Origin: Oscheius sp. JU75
Taxonomy: Eukaryota > Nematoda > Chromadorea > Rhabditida > Rhabditidae
Direction of reading: 5' to 3'
DNA length: 64,000 bases
Assembly (NCBI GenBank): GCA_037178855.1
Contig: JASJZC010000006.1
Span: 5,208,001-5,272,000 of the forward strand
The notes under the pieces were generated by a model that did no database searches, had not been told where the DNA came from, and was given only the letters and a program-made list of their open reading frames with translations. Positions within the stretch are counted from its first letter, which is position 1; each line of letters starts with the position of its first letter. This document shows, piece after piece, positions 1-13,637 of this stretch. A program made the position numbers and the translations under genes.

Positions 1-274
1 GCCTTGATTTGCTAACACAGTGTGCGCACAAAGTAACTATTACAAATCGGCTATATTGACTTCAGACACAGAGAGAGTTTTGGGCATTTTGAACTAGATT
101 TCCTTCTAATATGACGCATCCAATTCGGCTCCAGGGAAACAGACATGTCTCTTATCAATTACTTCCTACTTTTTCGAAATTATAGCCGATTGCAGCGATC
201 AGTTTGCACGAATTTCATGCCGAGAAGCAAAAAATGGAATGCGAACTGTTTTGAAAGAGTTTCCTTTGAAGGTA

Positions 275-475
275 GTTTTTAATGCTCAAAAGTCTCTGTG
301 TATCTGACTGTCTGAAGCTCTAGTTACCAATGTGTCAGTTACTTTATGACAGCAATTACTGTTTGCAAGTCAAGACAATTCATGTTAGTTTGGGACCAGT
401 TTGCGTCTCTGGGAGAACACTGCTCCTATCAGGGTAGCTCAACTGGAACTGCATCTACTTGTCACAAGCCCCAAC
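275..475. repeat. Dispersed repeat, copy 1
   Basis: This segment resembles 40975-41157 in the same orientation. Shared blocks include AATGCTCAAAA, CTGTCTGAAG, GACAGCAATTA, GCGTCTCTGGGAGAACA and AGCCCCAACGA/A, in the same order with small indels. The two copies are diverged by eye, roughly 70 percent identical over the alignable part. No ORF or terminal repeat is seen, so this is probably an old non-autonomous interspersed repeat. Confidence 0.6.
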
Positions 476-696
476 AATATTTTCTAAAACGAAGATAAAA
501 CTCATACCAATTTGGAATGGTCAATTTTCGTCGCTGTGGAATAGAAGATGAGCCACTAGCTCGTTCTTGGCCAGGAGTCGTATCCGAGTTTGATATACTA
601 GGTAGAGAGACTGAAAACGTGTATAATGTAAGAAATGAACGCAGACAATACCATATGATCCTATTTCACTTTGCTGAGCCTGTTCATCTCGTGGTC

Positions 697-756
697 TCGG
701 TTGTCCTCCACCTCTGCGTGTTGTATTCGGTTGTCCTCCACCTCTGCGTATTGTAC
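697..756. repeat. Two-copy 30-bp tandem duplication
   Basis: The block beginning TCGGTTGTCCTCCACCTCTG is repeated immediately with a period of 30 bp, with one or two mismatches in the second copy. It lies in non-coding DNA and looks like a simple local duplication. Confidence 0.7.
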
Positions 757-2806
757 CCCTCGAAGAAGAAGAAGACATGCTGGGCTGGAATAGCGCAATG
801 ATCTCTTTTTAACCAGTTCGCTTTTCTCTTCGCGTTGTCTATTACGCTTTTTAAGAGAATAAGGTAAGTTATTGTCGCTATGAAACTACAATTACAGTTA
901 GTATAAACGTTTCAGATAAGTTTTCTGAAATGGTTGCAATACATATTTATAGGGTATATTTTTCATTGTTTCACGCAGAGCTTGCATCCTCCCTCTCTTT
1001 CTGCCCTTTTTCTCAAACATATTGATGGTATGAATAAGAAGACGAGTCATCCTTTGAAAACTAACAAACGAAGACAGAAACTTGCTATCAGAAACGATCC
1101 ACAAACTTCCGTTTCTAAATCAGTAAAAACGTGCCGGCGTGGAGACTTCTGACGGAAGTATACGCCTGTTCCGCTTCGCTCTACTTCTCATCGTTAGAAA
1201 ACTGAGGACAGAGGAGAAAAGGCCTGGGAGTGGCGGGATCATGGCTACTTACGTGACCTCGTGTACATTCGTTGAAAACTATCGATTTGGTGTATTGGCT
1301 TTCATAAATGGTCATGCTTTGCTTTTTGGCGCACGATATTCCACAGATATTCCACAGAATCTTGATAAGCACAGAATGCTATTTGGAAATGCTCGGCAAC
1401 GAACTGATTTTCTGTCGAAGACAACTTCAAACAGTTTGTATTCTACAGTTGAAAGAAACACTGAAGTGACGTATCTAGGCATTTCACAAACTCTTTCAAA
1501 ACGTAGGTGACGGACATTTCGAAAAGTACGTCTGAGCATTGGGAAATTAGCTTCAAGATGCTGGTTTAGACTACTATTCAAATTACCGATCGGAAAAGTA
1601 GGTGACTACTCTTACCTAACAAACTACGTCAGATGATTGACTGGCTTTATGTCTGTTTTATCTCTACTTATGACACTAAACTGAATACAACGAAGGAAAG
1701 AAGGAATGGGACCTGCTTCGAAAGAGAACAGGAAAATAATGATAAACCAAGTTGATAAAGTTTTTGATAAGAACCTGAGTTTTGTAACTGGAAGATTCGA
1801 AAATGTCTCTCCTCTTTTCAATGAAATCATACAATCACTGATTAGCTGTTTTGCCAAATGAAAAACAAGAAAACAGTGATTAAAGAGTCTCATGTCTTTT
1901 TCATACCGTTTGGTCTTCAATAAATAGCAATTTGTCTAGTTGGTCTACTGACTAGAACTTCTTTTCATCCCACAGTGTTAAAACTCACGTGTAGTGATAT
2001 AACTGACTTCACGTGAGGGCTCCAAAATGCCTTTAAATAGGATATGATATGATTCGCTTGTTTGATAAAGAAAATGTGTGGGAGACGATCTGTCACATGA
2101 TCTCTTTGATAGTGAAAAAGTGAAAGTCAGAAAATTGTTTATGGATCTTTACTTTAATTTTTTACTTTTAGATTTCTTCAAAGGAAAAAAGCTTCAGTTA
2201 GTTAATCTACTAATATATAGGGTGCCCCGTCATTACGGTGGGGGGGCAGCTATTCAAATTGAGAAAACTCAAAGCTGCCCGATAGAACTATTTATCTCTC
2301 ACTGCGAGTGACGTTGAGATCTTGCTTTATAAATAAGGACTGTATGACTAAGTTGACCAACTTTACGAGTAAAGTAGAATACTTCCATAGCGATTCCAAG
2401 AAACACAACCTCTAACTTACTTGTCTCGGATCCACTATCTCATGTCTTCCTCCTGCGTGGGTACTGTAAAATACAGAACTTCACATAAAAATGAACAATG
2501 CTATCGTGTTCATCTCATTTTTTGCTTCAAGAAACTGTATCGCAAATGACTGTCAAGAGGACTATAAATTGTCAATCTCAAGAATGGCTGCTTGAAGAAG
2601 TTGTTCCGCACACAGTCAGTTTTTTTTATCAGGAAGAACTGAGTTATTCTTTGAGCTATTTACAAACTTCTTTGTTACATTGGTCTTTATCAGGACTTTA
2701 TCAGACAAAGAATAACCGATAGAAATTAGTTAGAACTAGGATAGATAGAAATTGAAAGATGTAGCGTGGTGAGAAAATCTGGCAGAGTTTAAAGGGAAAC
2801 ACAGCC

Positions 2807-2851
2807 TTTTCTCACCGCACCAGCTGCACCAACTGCGATGCGGTGAGAAAA
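2807..2851. repeat. Perfect 13-bp inverted repeat (hairpin)
   Basis: TTTTCTCACCGCA at 2807-2819 is exactly complementary to TGCGGTGAGAAAA at 2839-2851, with a 19-nt loop. A third, imperfect copy of the right arm lies at 2767-2779. It could be the end of a small mobile element, a paired regulatory site or a structured RNA; nothing decides between these. Confidence 0.6.
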
Positions 2852-4783
2852 ACATCTCTTTAATTTTTCACTCGTCTTTGCTCGAACCGGTCCTTTGTTA
2901 ACCATTATAAGCCCTAGAGAAATTTTCCTAGGCGTGGTATTCTTCGACTATCGCCTGTTTGCTGAGCTTTTGCTTACTTCAGGAAAACAGATGACTCGAC
3001 GTGATAAGTTTTTCGGTTGACCGGTCAAAAGAGAAGTAACACATTTCAGGCAGAACTTAAAAACCACGAGAGATTTCTTAGGCTCTAAAAGGGGATCAAG
3101 GCGAAGTAAAGTAAAGTTTCTCACGTTGTCAAGCCATCGGCGAGCGGGCGCTTCCTATCGTACTATCGGTTGCTTTTACTGGCTATAAGACCTAACTTTT
3201 AAACTTGTAGTGTCAGCATATATGGTGAACACTTACATTTGATTGCTTTTGTTTTGTTCCGCCAAAAAAATTGTCAATTTTTTTATATCCCGAAGAGTGA
3301 TATACAGAGACGAGGTGGTTTGCTGAAACATAAATCTGTGGAGGAAGAGCGTTAAGGACTCACAACTTGAGTACCCACAAGAGCCTGGCAGGAAACTTAA
3401 CAGCAATATACAGAAGAGATTCTGAAAGAAGAAAATTTAAAGGATTGAGAGCAATGAAACGAAGAGTGTAATAAAATAGAAATAGTCTAAAGAAGGTCGT
3501 TTATATCGGGTCATAGTCATCTGATGCTCAGATGAATCAAATTGACTCACCCATAATTTCCAAATTCCACGTCTAGACGTCAGTCACTGGAGAGGAGTCA
3601 GGCGGAACATTTTTACAAAGAGTGGTCGGACCTTTTTTCGACCACGAGTTCTGATATGGATTACGGAGGTGTACCTTTTTCCGCAAACTTGCTACTCCAG
3701 AACAAAAGATACCCTTTACCGAGAAGCTTTCTCGGCATTACTTGTCAGCTTTGTCTCGACAAGTCATGCGCTTTTTGACAAGTCAAGGCTAGTTGCAGTG
3801 AAAAGAATATTCGGTCAAACTTGTTTGTAGCTTCTGGTAGCATTCCAACTTCTTCAACAACGAATCTACGCTGGTTTAGGGGGCGTTCAGTAGTCTTCCC
3901 CACAGTTTGCATTGCCTAGACTAGGGCTTTGCACCCAAAAATAATTCCCAAAGTTACTCTTAGGGAATAAGGTTGTTTTGACTGTGGAACAGTTTTACCT
4001 TAATATGGTACTTCGAAACTAATGCTACGTCCCATTTCTGACTCAAAAAGGCTTAACCTTGCAGCTCGAATAAGTTGCGAAAACTGGAAACCAGTGCACT
4101 CTCGATTTGCTACGACTTGTCAAATCATCTGATTTTTAAACTTTTGCGAACCAGAAAATGGTTCGGACACTCGCTTTAAAGGGGAACATACCTTGTGGTT
4201 AGTAAAGCAGTCCGGACTGCTTATCTCTCGTATATTGATCGCAGTTTGAAATTGGGAGGAAAATTATAAACAGATAAGGGTATTCGAGTTATTCATTCAT
4301 TCTTTGGACAAAGGACACGCTCTGAACAATCAAAACTGGAATTTATCTCTGTCCAGGACATTTTGAACTAAAAGTTCGATTGGATTTACTGCTATATATT
4401 GTTCCTGCCACCTATTTCAATAAGGACATCCTTTCTTATCTGCTCTACAGCTTTGACACCTTCACATAGTTTATCGTACTTTTCTGGTAGTTTCTTTACA
4501 GTTACTTAATGCAGAACTGTTTACCGCGATATTCTAGATTCAACGGATTTTCGCTTTTTGGTTTTTCGTCTTTCGCGACATTCAACTACACAACCCATCA
4601 TATGTTTTAGGCTGCATTTTAGTGGAAATAGAGTTGATCTTCGTTGCTCAAGTAGTAGATATCTACACTGTGTTCTCAAAACATATGGTAAGGAGGGTAT
4701 GTTCAATGGATAATTACGATCTTCTTCAACCCATCTATTAGTCGAGCTGTTGAAAACAATGCTGCTCTGTCGACAAGATATAT

Positions 4784-4852
4784 CGGCAGGGTATCGAACC
4801 GGGGCCCGAGGCAGATGAGCATCTATTATACCACTGAACCACAGAGGAATGA
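4784..4852 (-). pseudogene. tRNA-Gly-like sequence, degenerate
   Basis: On the minus strand the A-box TGGTTCAGTGG (4831-4841) and the B-box-like GGTTCGATACC (4790-4800) sit at tRNA spacing, and the intervening bases resemble tRNA-Gly. The T-stem and acceptor stem do not pair and the anticodon arm is disturbed. It is therefore more likely a tRNA pseudogene or the head of a tRNA-derived SINE than a working tRNA gene. Confidence 0.45.
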
Positions 4853-6326
4853 CATTTGGGGGAGCCAAAGAGTGATTTCTCTCTGAGAATTCGAATAAAA
4901 CTGAGACTCGCAACGAGTTTCGAACATTTTTTCAAATGTTTATTGTTGAATATGAACGTAGACTGTTTTTAAATTTGCGGCCTACAACTTGTGTATTTTT
5001 GTAATTGGAGACCCTGGAATTTTTTTACCACACTAGACAATGAAAAGTTAGGATGGCAACAAAGTAAAATTCGAAAAAAGGGACGAATATTACGAAATCT
5101 AAAAGAAAGTTAGGAAGCAGTCAGTGTCAGACATAAACTCGCTGTCTGCGTCTCTACCCTAAGCAACAGACGACGGCCTGTCCACCTGTCTGTCATCCAC
5201 ATTTTCTCCTAGCCTGCTAATGACAAATACTCGCCTTTTTTTGACTCATGGAGACCTAGGAAGAGGAGAATTTGTGACTTTTCTGTGATGTAACTGTTCA
5301 ATTTTCAGCCAGAGCAGACACTCAGCATGCTTCTCTCTTATCAGAGACGAGCCGAAGCAAGTTTAGCACATTGTTTGTCGACTTTCTATGTATCCCTACC
5401 TCCTTTCTTCATAATTTACTTCCTTTTTCACCTGAAACAGTCAATAAGAAGAAAATTTCGGTTCTAGCAGCCCACATTGATCTGCTGCCTGCCGCTGCTG
5501 GTGGCTATTTTTAGTATCTTCGGCGCACACGAAGGTTCCCGTCTTGCGCTTGCTTTCACACAGAACTAGCCGCCTTCCGTCTCCCTCTTTTCGAATTTTT
5601 GTCAACTTAAAAAAGTACGAAGTGGGTCAGGTGATTGGGGTTACTTGAAAAACAGGATCGATGTTCTCTCTCTCCCTTCTTTTCGCACGGTCACAGGTTT
5701 TTCTCGCCATTATTGATGCCATTTCAGGACAACTATAAATACGCTTTGTAGTTATTTTTAGTCGGCAAACTGGTAGCTGTAAACAAGCAAATTAAAAGAT
5801 CGTGAGCATCGTTCACATTTTCTCCTCCTCAAAAGTGCTTTTCTATTCAAAACGTTTACCTTAGAGCCGTAACCAATATCTATAATGTACAGTATTTATG
5901 AGATAGAGGTTTTGTACTTTTGTGACGGTAGCTTTCAAGTTTCTCAACAATATTTTAATAGAAACAGGCTTGGTTACCATCTCATCTATTTTTCCTCCTA
6001 TTGATTTTCAAGTCCCTCATTCTTTGATGCGTTTGTCTTATATCCCTCTTATCTTCTTCGCACACAATTAGCTCTCACAAAGTTGTCAATTCGGCCAATT
6101 AGGAAGGCCGAAAATCGATAGAAAGGGAGAAGAACCCGTCCCACCTGTGAATGAGAGAGAGGACTAATCCTCCAGAGATGAGATGAGGGAGGACGGGCTC
6201 GGTCACGACTCTTCTTTTCTCTAATTTTCTTTAATTGTCTGTAATTGACAGACTTCTTCTCATACATTTTGTCGTAATGAAATTGATTTCGAGAGTGTGT
6301 CTACTTCCCTTCAAGTGCAACCTTAC

Positions 6327-6350
6327 TCTTTCTCTCTCTCTCTCTCTCTC
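6327..6350. repeat. (CT)n microsatellite
   Basis: An almost pure run of CT dinucleotides in non-coding DNA upstream of hda-4. Confidence 0.9.
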
Positions 6351-7016
6351 CTACAACAGAGATTACAAATAGCCCAATTATTGGGAACAAAATTAGTATG
6401 ATGTTTCATCAGTGAAGTTATCTTTTCGGAATCGTATAAGAGCTTACTCCTAATCTTGTAAAGGCTATTACAGAGCCTAGACATAAAGTTCTCAGTTTCA
6501 GATTAGGTAGTTTTATAGCTTGCATCTATATATTTAATGCATGTCACGAGTTTGGAAATGTTGTTACGTTACCCCAGCACTGACTTTTTGTATACTTCCC
6601 CAACTGTCTCTACTCATTTTTGACTCTTGTGACTGAATTCTCTTTTTGTTTCTGTTCGACTTTTTTTTACTGATAAGCACGGTAAAACACTTTTTTGGTC
6701 ACTCTTTTACTCTGAAAACTTTGCCAAATGGCGTGAGCCATGTTTTGTGACATGTTAGACAATACTTTAATTGATGAACGAACTCGAGGGACCGTTCTAT
6801 ATCTTTTGACCTACTTGAATTTCTCCTCTCTATCTGTCGACACAGTCTTTTGACCCAAGTTTTCCGGTTTCTGCTGACTGGCCCTGTCCGGAGCCTCCTG
6901 GCCATTTATTCTTCAACTCTTTCCTTTACCTGTAGAACTCCGAATATTTCAGCTCGTCCGGTCTTCTCCTCAAACTCTTCCTCTAAAACCGTACAAAAAC
7001 TGGAAAGATCCTGTCG

Positions 7017-10000
7017 ATGGCCGATACCCCGGGCAGCAGCTCCAGCTCGGGGGCTTTTCAGTTTCCAGCCTCTTTGCTCACGGCCAGTGCTGCCAGCAGC
7101 AGCAGTGCAGGAGAGCCAGTAGACACTGAGAAACTTCAACAATTGGGCGAGGTAAGCCTTTCTCAAGTCATCTACTTTGATGTCATCCTACGCTTTTCCG
7201 GCATGTTATCTTTATCTATCTTTCGTTAAAATCAGCAAAAAACGATCTCGGAAATTGCCTCACATGATTAGTCGCCGGTATTCGAACTTTTTATGAGGGA
7301 CCAGTAGTAAGGGACAAGGTTGTTTCTTTCAGTTCTTAAAGCATTCGAGAAAAGAGTGGTACTTTTTGACCAGCTTCTCCACTATTCCTTCTCTCCTCCC
7401 CAATACTATTTCGATTGAGGTGTTATAACGGAGATCAGGAGTCTGTAGTGTCTATCTTTGTTTAGTAACTTCTCCTAAAATAGCCGAAAAGAAATAGCTG
7501 TTTTCCACCCACTGCTCTCAGGTAATTGTAGTTATTCCCGAATCGTACAGCTTGGGTTGTCCTGCACCAAACTTCAGTAGCTAAGGATACTGAAGAAGAA
7601 TAGAATAAATCTAAAACAGTATGTTACGAGCGACACAAACTGTTCAGTTGATGCTCCGCATCGGTACAGGTTTGATATTCTGACCCTCGGAGGCGGGTAA
7701 TCCGAAACTATACACGTGGCTACTGTTTACGAAAACTGTTCAAAACTCTGGCTAAACACTTCACCATTCCGAGTAGTTTTCCGAATACGTTGGCAAAACA
7801 TGGAATATCTTTTTATTTAGTTTTTTTCTAGTTAAATTTATTAGTTACTGTGTCTCTTGTGCAGTTTTCTGTCAACTATCCGGAGCCCTTTTTTCTTGTT
7901 CTACTCCGCCAATGTTATATAGTCAACGTACTGGCACAGAGATCACAACTCGCCTTTATCATATTTGTCAGTTAATGAACTGGAAGATGAGATTTTCTCA
8001 GCTGCAGTTTGTAATTACTTCCTCATGATTCCAATGACTATGCCCAGTATTCGTACTCTACAAAAAAAATAATAGAATTTCTAATCAAGCCAACTATATA
8101 GTCCCTCCTAATGCTTGTTTTTCTCACTGAATCTATGCTCTCCCTCTCTGCCTCAGCTTCCGCCCTCCCGCTATATATCGAACTTGCAGTCGAGAGGGAA
8201 GGGGCTATATTTAACCGTCCGTCTCATTCAAAGACCGACATAGAGACAGAAACCTCTGTATGGGAATTCGCTCTGTTTATTTAGCTGAAAATCTAATTAA
8301 TCAGCGTCTCTAATTAAACAGCAAAAAAATGCCTGGAGCTCTTTTTGCAGCAAAATGTGTTTACTGAAACGTGCAAAGGAAGATTGAAGATGGCAGCTTA
8401 ATGAGCCAGCTGATAAATAGACGTTCGGCTAGGGAAAAATAAGTCAATTTAGGTAATTTAAGCTACAGTAACCAAGAGAACATCGTTTTTGATTACCTGC
8501 TTTTCATACAACCTTCTTTCAAAAGAAGTCTGTTTGGCCGGCCCTGAGAAAAGTGATAAATCTGATTTCTGAAGCCGTCCTCCCCGTCGCCTATATTTTC
8601 TAATGAGTCCTGATTCATACAGCTGTTTTCCTCTTCCACTCCATTATGTTTAGGCCCTCACTCCCTTTTCTCCCTCCCGATATACCTCTGCTGCAGGTTG
8701 CTGAAAAAATCGTTGGGGAAAGCCCCTCTGTTCTTTGCTTCAGCTCCGGATTCGGTCCCAACGGACTTGAAAGAGCTATTTTTGAGATTTAAGCTGGGTA
8801 GATGATTGACATTTCCATCTCTTTACGAAGACATTGTTCCTTTCCGATTACGGTAGATGGGTCTCTCCATTTCTTTATCTCTTGGTCTCCCCCTGAAACC
8901 TAAACGTGTTGTAAAGACGGACATGTTGTTGGTATATTTTTGAAATTCTAATCTCTTCTTTGAGTTCTTCCGATACCAATAATCCTCCTCTTAGACCCTT
9001 GACCAACTAAATATAGTACGATTTCATCTTTTAATGGACAGCTTGACTGAAATCCTCGAGGAAAATATTCTACGAATCTTCTTCGGTGAATCAGAACTCG
9101 GGAGACAACCTCGTTGGTCTCGTGATTAGGGAGCGAGTTCATTCCCGAGACAAAGTACATGAGTAATCATATGTCACGTCTTTAATAGGGCGGAATCGAG
9201 AATAGAGGTTGAGTCACAGGGAAGAGAAAGCAAAAAGAATTGCGAAACATCCGTGGACTTAATATAGAACTTGTAGTTCCTTGTCTCAGTGATTCTGTAC
9301 GATTTTCAAATAGATTATAGAGATTACCTGACATGATTCAAAGCATTGTCTCATTCAAATGCCTCCTATTTTTAGTGATCCATACTGCATTAGAGGGGAG
9401 AGCCCTCTTCACTTTTTTCTCTCGTTGAGGGAGGGTTAATCCAGAGCCACGCCCATCAATAGAAGCTATTTTTGGCCCGTAATTTGGCTGTGCTGAATAA
9501 GTCGAGAGCAGTCCTTGTTTTGCCCTCGTCTCACGAGTGCCTAGCGCGGAAATTTTCTCTTTCGTGTATTAACTCAACCATTTTCAGACACTCAAACAGA
9601 AGCAGATGGATCTGATTTCTCATTATCAGAGGGCTCAGGAGGCTCTGAGTCTTCAGGCGATGCAACAGTACACCCAGTTGCTGGCACAGATGCAGAGTCA
9701 GGCAAATGAACGGAGGGAGGAAGAAGGGCATGTTGGTAAGTCGAGAGACAGTGTCACTTCCTAATACAAAAATTCAGAACCACTGTCTCTTTCCTTGTCC
9801 ATGACCAATCTGCTCAACAACAGTCTTGCCCAGAAGGCTTCGACTTCCAAAGAACCGGCCACGCCCGTCCCTATACCCTCCCAACCTTCAAAGCTAAAAA
9901 CGTAAAGTTGTACATTTTCACAGATGGTTATTTCTCAGATTTAGGGAAATGCGCTCACTGTCCAATTCGTCCGGTAGTCAGACAATCTCCCAGCATACGA

Positions 10001-12786
10001 AGGTTTGTTTTTGGTTGATAGTTTGGTAACCGGATAACATTGTAATCTTTGAGGATCATGTTCCTGTCATATAAGCATGATGGATTTGGAAGAGAGAGAG
10101 GAAGTTTTTGCAAGGGCTGCAAAAAGATGAGAGGATCATAGAGTCATAGACGGAGAGTGAGACAAGAAAACTTCCAGGACCGTCTGAAGAATATGATAGC
10201 GCAACGGAGAGAAGGAAGTCAGACCAATCTGTCGGGCACTCCACCCTCAATGCCACCTCAAAGCCCTCAGGTCAACGTCAGCTCCCCTCATTTCGAGCCT
10301 TATCGAGTGCCATCAACCCTACAGCAATCCCCACAACAGGCGCATCAACCGGGTGACTTTCAACTACGCAAGGTAATCGACCTTTCGCTCTTCTTCAAAA
10401 CTGTCTTTAGGTCAATAGTGAGCCGAATCTCAAGATGCGAATTCGTGCGAAGCTCCTCAGCAAAGGCAACAGCCCCGTGACGAACACCACTGCTTTCACA
10501 TTTCCACACCCTCCTGGAATTAGGCGGAGTGATAGCGAGACCTCCAACACGGCTGAGAACCTTCTGAATCCAAGCTCATATGTTCCGAACATGATCATGC
10601 CATCGCCCAGTTTGCCGAATCTTAATGTGGCGTCGATGGGAACAGGAACACAGTTACCTTTTGGTACGCGTTCATATTGAATACAAGCAGATCTTGTTCA
10701 GATCTCACTTCCCTCCTGGGAGCAACCCAACTGACCTCCTTCCTCAGTCTTCCTAGTCTCCTCAAAGCTCAACTCGGTTTGGGACTGAATGACGACGAGT
10801 CAGTAGATCGGACACGTCTTCCTACAAATACCCTGGGTCTGTCACAGAACATTGCAGTTGGAGGATATCCTTCACTGTTGAAACAACAACTGAGAGAGCT
10901 GGTACTCAGGAGGAAGAGTCTTGTTAGGTGAGTGTTTATCTCCCTGTCGCTCTAACCAGATCTTTCCAGAGAAGAACCCGAAGACGACGAGTCACACAGT
11001 GCACTCTTGGACGCTGCCAGAGTAGCAACACTTCTCCAAGGAGTATCTGGAAGCAACGGAAAGCTCTTTACCAGTACAGGCATAGCCTACGACTCCGCAA
11101 TGGCCAGACACGAGTGTGTCTGTGGAGAGAGCGGATCCCATGTGGAACACGGAGGAAGAGTTCAAAGTATCTGGTCCAGGCTGCAAGAAACGGGATTGAT
11201 AAATAAGTTAGTTGTCTAGAGATTTGTCTAGGAAAGTGTTTAGATGCGAAAAGGTCACAGCCAAGAAGGCTTCCTTGGATCAATTAAGACTTGTTCACTC
11301 GTCGACCTATGTGACCTTTTTTGCCGTCTCTCCTACAGCCTGTCTAAAGATGGAAGCTTCGGAATTGCCGGTCAAGAGCTTTGTTCAGGTAAAACACTTC
11401 CGTCTATGATACCTCACAATCACTTGATTTACAAGACCCTCTCGATTTCAGCTCCCCTGTGGTGGAATTGGCATCGACTCGGACACCTATTTCAACGACA
11501 ACAGTACCCAGCTGGCTTCCCGAGTTGCTTCAGGTTCTCTCTGCGAGCTGGCCTCTTCCGTGATGGAAGGTCGTCTACGCAACGGCTTCGCCTGTATTCG
11601 GCCGCCTGGTCATCACGCAGAACGAGATCAAGCCATGGGCTTCTGTTTCTTCAACAACGTGGCCATTTGTGCCCGTCAGATGCAGATCAAATACCCTTCA
11701 CAGGCTGCCAGAATCGCCATCATTGACTGGGATGTGCATCACGGAAATGGGACACAGCTCTGCTTCGAAGAGGATCCCAACGTACTGTATCTGTCTCTAC
11801 ATCGACACGATAATGGCAACTTCTTCCCGGGAACAGGAGCGGTCACCGACGTGGGCAGGGGAGCCGGAAAAGGCTTCTCCATCAATATCCCCTTCTCTGG
11901 AGACGTGATGAGAGATCCGGAATACCTTGCAGCCTGGAGAGTCATCGTGGAACCCGTCTTACAACATTTCCAGCCTACGCTTATTCTTGTGTCAGCTGGA
12001 TTTGACGCAGGCGTGAGACATGCTAATGCTCTTGGAGGGTGAGTTGGGGACAAGTTGGATAGAAACCAACCAATGGGATCTCAAAACTAGAATAAGATCA
12101 AAATGACAGAGACAAGAAATGTGATAGCCTTATCACCCACTTTTCAGCTACGAAGTGTCCTCTGCCATGTTCGGATACATGACTCGACAACTCCAGAGCT
12201 TTGCGAATGGCCGGATCGTCTTGGCTCTCGAGGGTGGATACGATCTGACAACCATAGCGGATGCGGCCGAACAATGTGTCCGAGTAGGTTTTCTAATCTT
12301 TCGTTCGTTCTTTGAACAACTCTCAAATACTCACCGACCCTGATAGCCTCGTTAAAGCCTACTTTATGGCACAAATGTTGATAAAAAGCTAGGGGGTGCA
12401 AAACGAGGGACGATAAATATGCATAGAAGATTAATATTTTTCAAGGAATCTAGAAAGGTGTCTTTCAGGTGCTGCTGGGAGACGACGAAGACGCTGGTCG
12501 TCTGAGTTGCGAGGCTCTGGAAGCTGTGCCCAACGAATCTGCTCAGGAGACTATTCAGAAGGTGAGTCTTCCTCAAACCAATACTTGTGTTTCTTTACTG
12601 AATCACATAAACCAGAGAGCGATTGCTGTTGAGTGATTCAATTCCAAAAGCAACTAATTTCAGGTGGTCGCAATTCACAAAGGCTACTGGCCGACGCTGA
12701 CGGGTCACCAAGGACTTAGCACAAGTGAGATGCAGTGGCGCCACCTCGAGCAGCAACTCAAACAGCTCTCCATGGACACATCCTAA
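7017..12786 (+). CDS. hda-4: Class IIa histone deacetylase
   Basis: Zn-dependent lysine deacetylase and transcriptional co-repressor of the HDAC4/5/7/9 family. Exons: 7017-7151, 9588-9735, 9778-9901, 9939-10002, 10178-10372, 10411-10663, 10702-10927, 10970-11206, 11244-11388, 11452-12038, 12148-12283, 12469-12561, 12664-12786. All phases agree, giving 821 aa. The N-terminus has the Gln-rich helix typical of class IIa (about 46-95). LRKVNSEPNL at about 220-230 matches the family's conserved 14-3-3 phosphosite region. The catalytic domain is about 415-780, with HH at 563-564 and Zn ligands D603, H605 and D694. Position 736 (EGGY) is Tyr, whereas vertebrate class IIa enzymes have His. Intron 1 is 2.4 kb; the others are short. 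An AATAAA lies at 13112. The start is the first ATG of exon 1; a further 5' exon is possible. Confidence 0.93.
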
Positions 12787-13111
12787 CATCTTTTTACCTC
12801 TTCTAGTCTAGTCTTTTTCTCAATTTATCACAGTACACATTTCAACTATCAGTCCCCCAAAAAGTTTATCCCAAAGATTCGTGTAGTCTTTTGTATTTTT
12901 TTCTCCCATACCACCTCGTCAAAAAAGTGTTTGATATTAAGTTCTAGTCAAAATCTACTTTTCGAGCCAGCTATACTCTTTAGTGAGATTTTGTACTCCT
13001 CTTTTCCTCGTTGTGATTCGTTTGTGATCTGATCTGTATCTAGTTCCTAAAATAACCCTTTTCTAGTGAATCGTTTCTATGAAAATTCTATTATCGGCAA
13101 GATGTCTTCAA

Positions 13112-13117
13112 AATAAA
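13112..13117 (+). terminator. Poly(A) signal of hda-4
   Basis: AATAAA, 326 nt past the stop codon; the first exact match downstream. Confidence 0.6.
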
Positions 13118-13637
13118 AAAACTTTATGTAGAGATTGTAGATTCAGCACTTTCTGGCTTTCAGCGCACTCTCCCAAAGTCATGTCCCCCTACTATCTCGG
13201 TACGATCAGAGTATTGGTCGTAAGCTCGAAATCGTTTTGGGTCTTCTTCTTTTTAATTTCAAAAAGAAGGAATCTTTCCAATAAGAATACAAATTCTCGT
13301 TCCAGCTAATGAAATCTTCATCGTCGCCTTTCACCCCTTCATATCATGGAAATAAAGCTTCGTCTTCTGCAAGTTTTGTACGAATTTTCTTTGAAAGTCT
13401 TCTCTAAGCTTTCCTGCTCCTCAGCTGTCTCTACTCGACTTCGCACGCCATTCTTCCATCCAGGGGACAATGCAGTATTGACACAAATAGAATCTGTACT
13501 GACTAAGATGGCTCCATTGAACCGGCAGGTTTGATTCCCAACTATAGATGTACTTAGTTGGGTTTGTGTATGCCAGTTTTCTCGATAAGACCGTAGCTAC
13601 CAAGCTGGTGTAACATACTGATATGTTTCCAAAAAGA

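Larger units (their letters stand above)
1..7016. other. Non-coding region upstream of hda-4
   Basis: No reading frame here combines length, codon use and splice signals like those of the genes further on. The stretch is AT-rich with short ORFs in all frames. It holds a dispersed repeat copy, a 30-bp tandem duplication, a perfect short inverted repeat, a degenerate tRNA-like sequence and a CT microsatellite, each listed separately. The last 1-2 kb probably contain the promoter and 5' UTR of hda-4; no TATA box stands out. A missed gene with very small exons cannot be excluded. Confidence 0.6.

Noticed and set aside
6906-7166. 86-codon minus-strand ORF over hda-4 exon 1
   Set aside because: It is the antisense of the Ser/Ala-rich first exon, whose sense frame joins downstream exons in phase.
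13346-13534. 62-codon plus-strand ORF between hda-4 and the F-box gene
   Set aside because: It lies past the hda-4 poly(A) signal with no splice partner or family match, though its sequence is protein-like.
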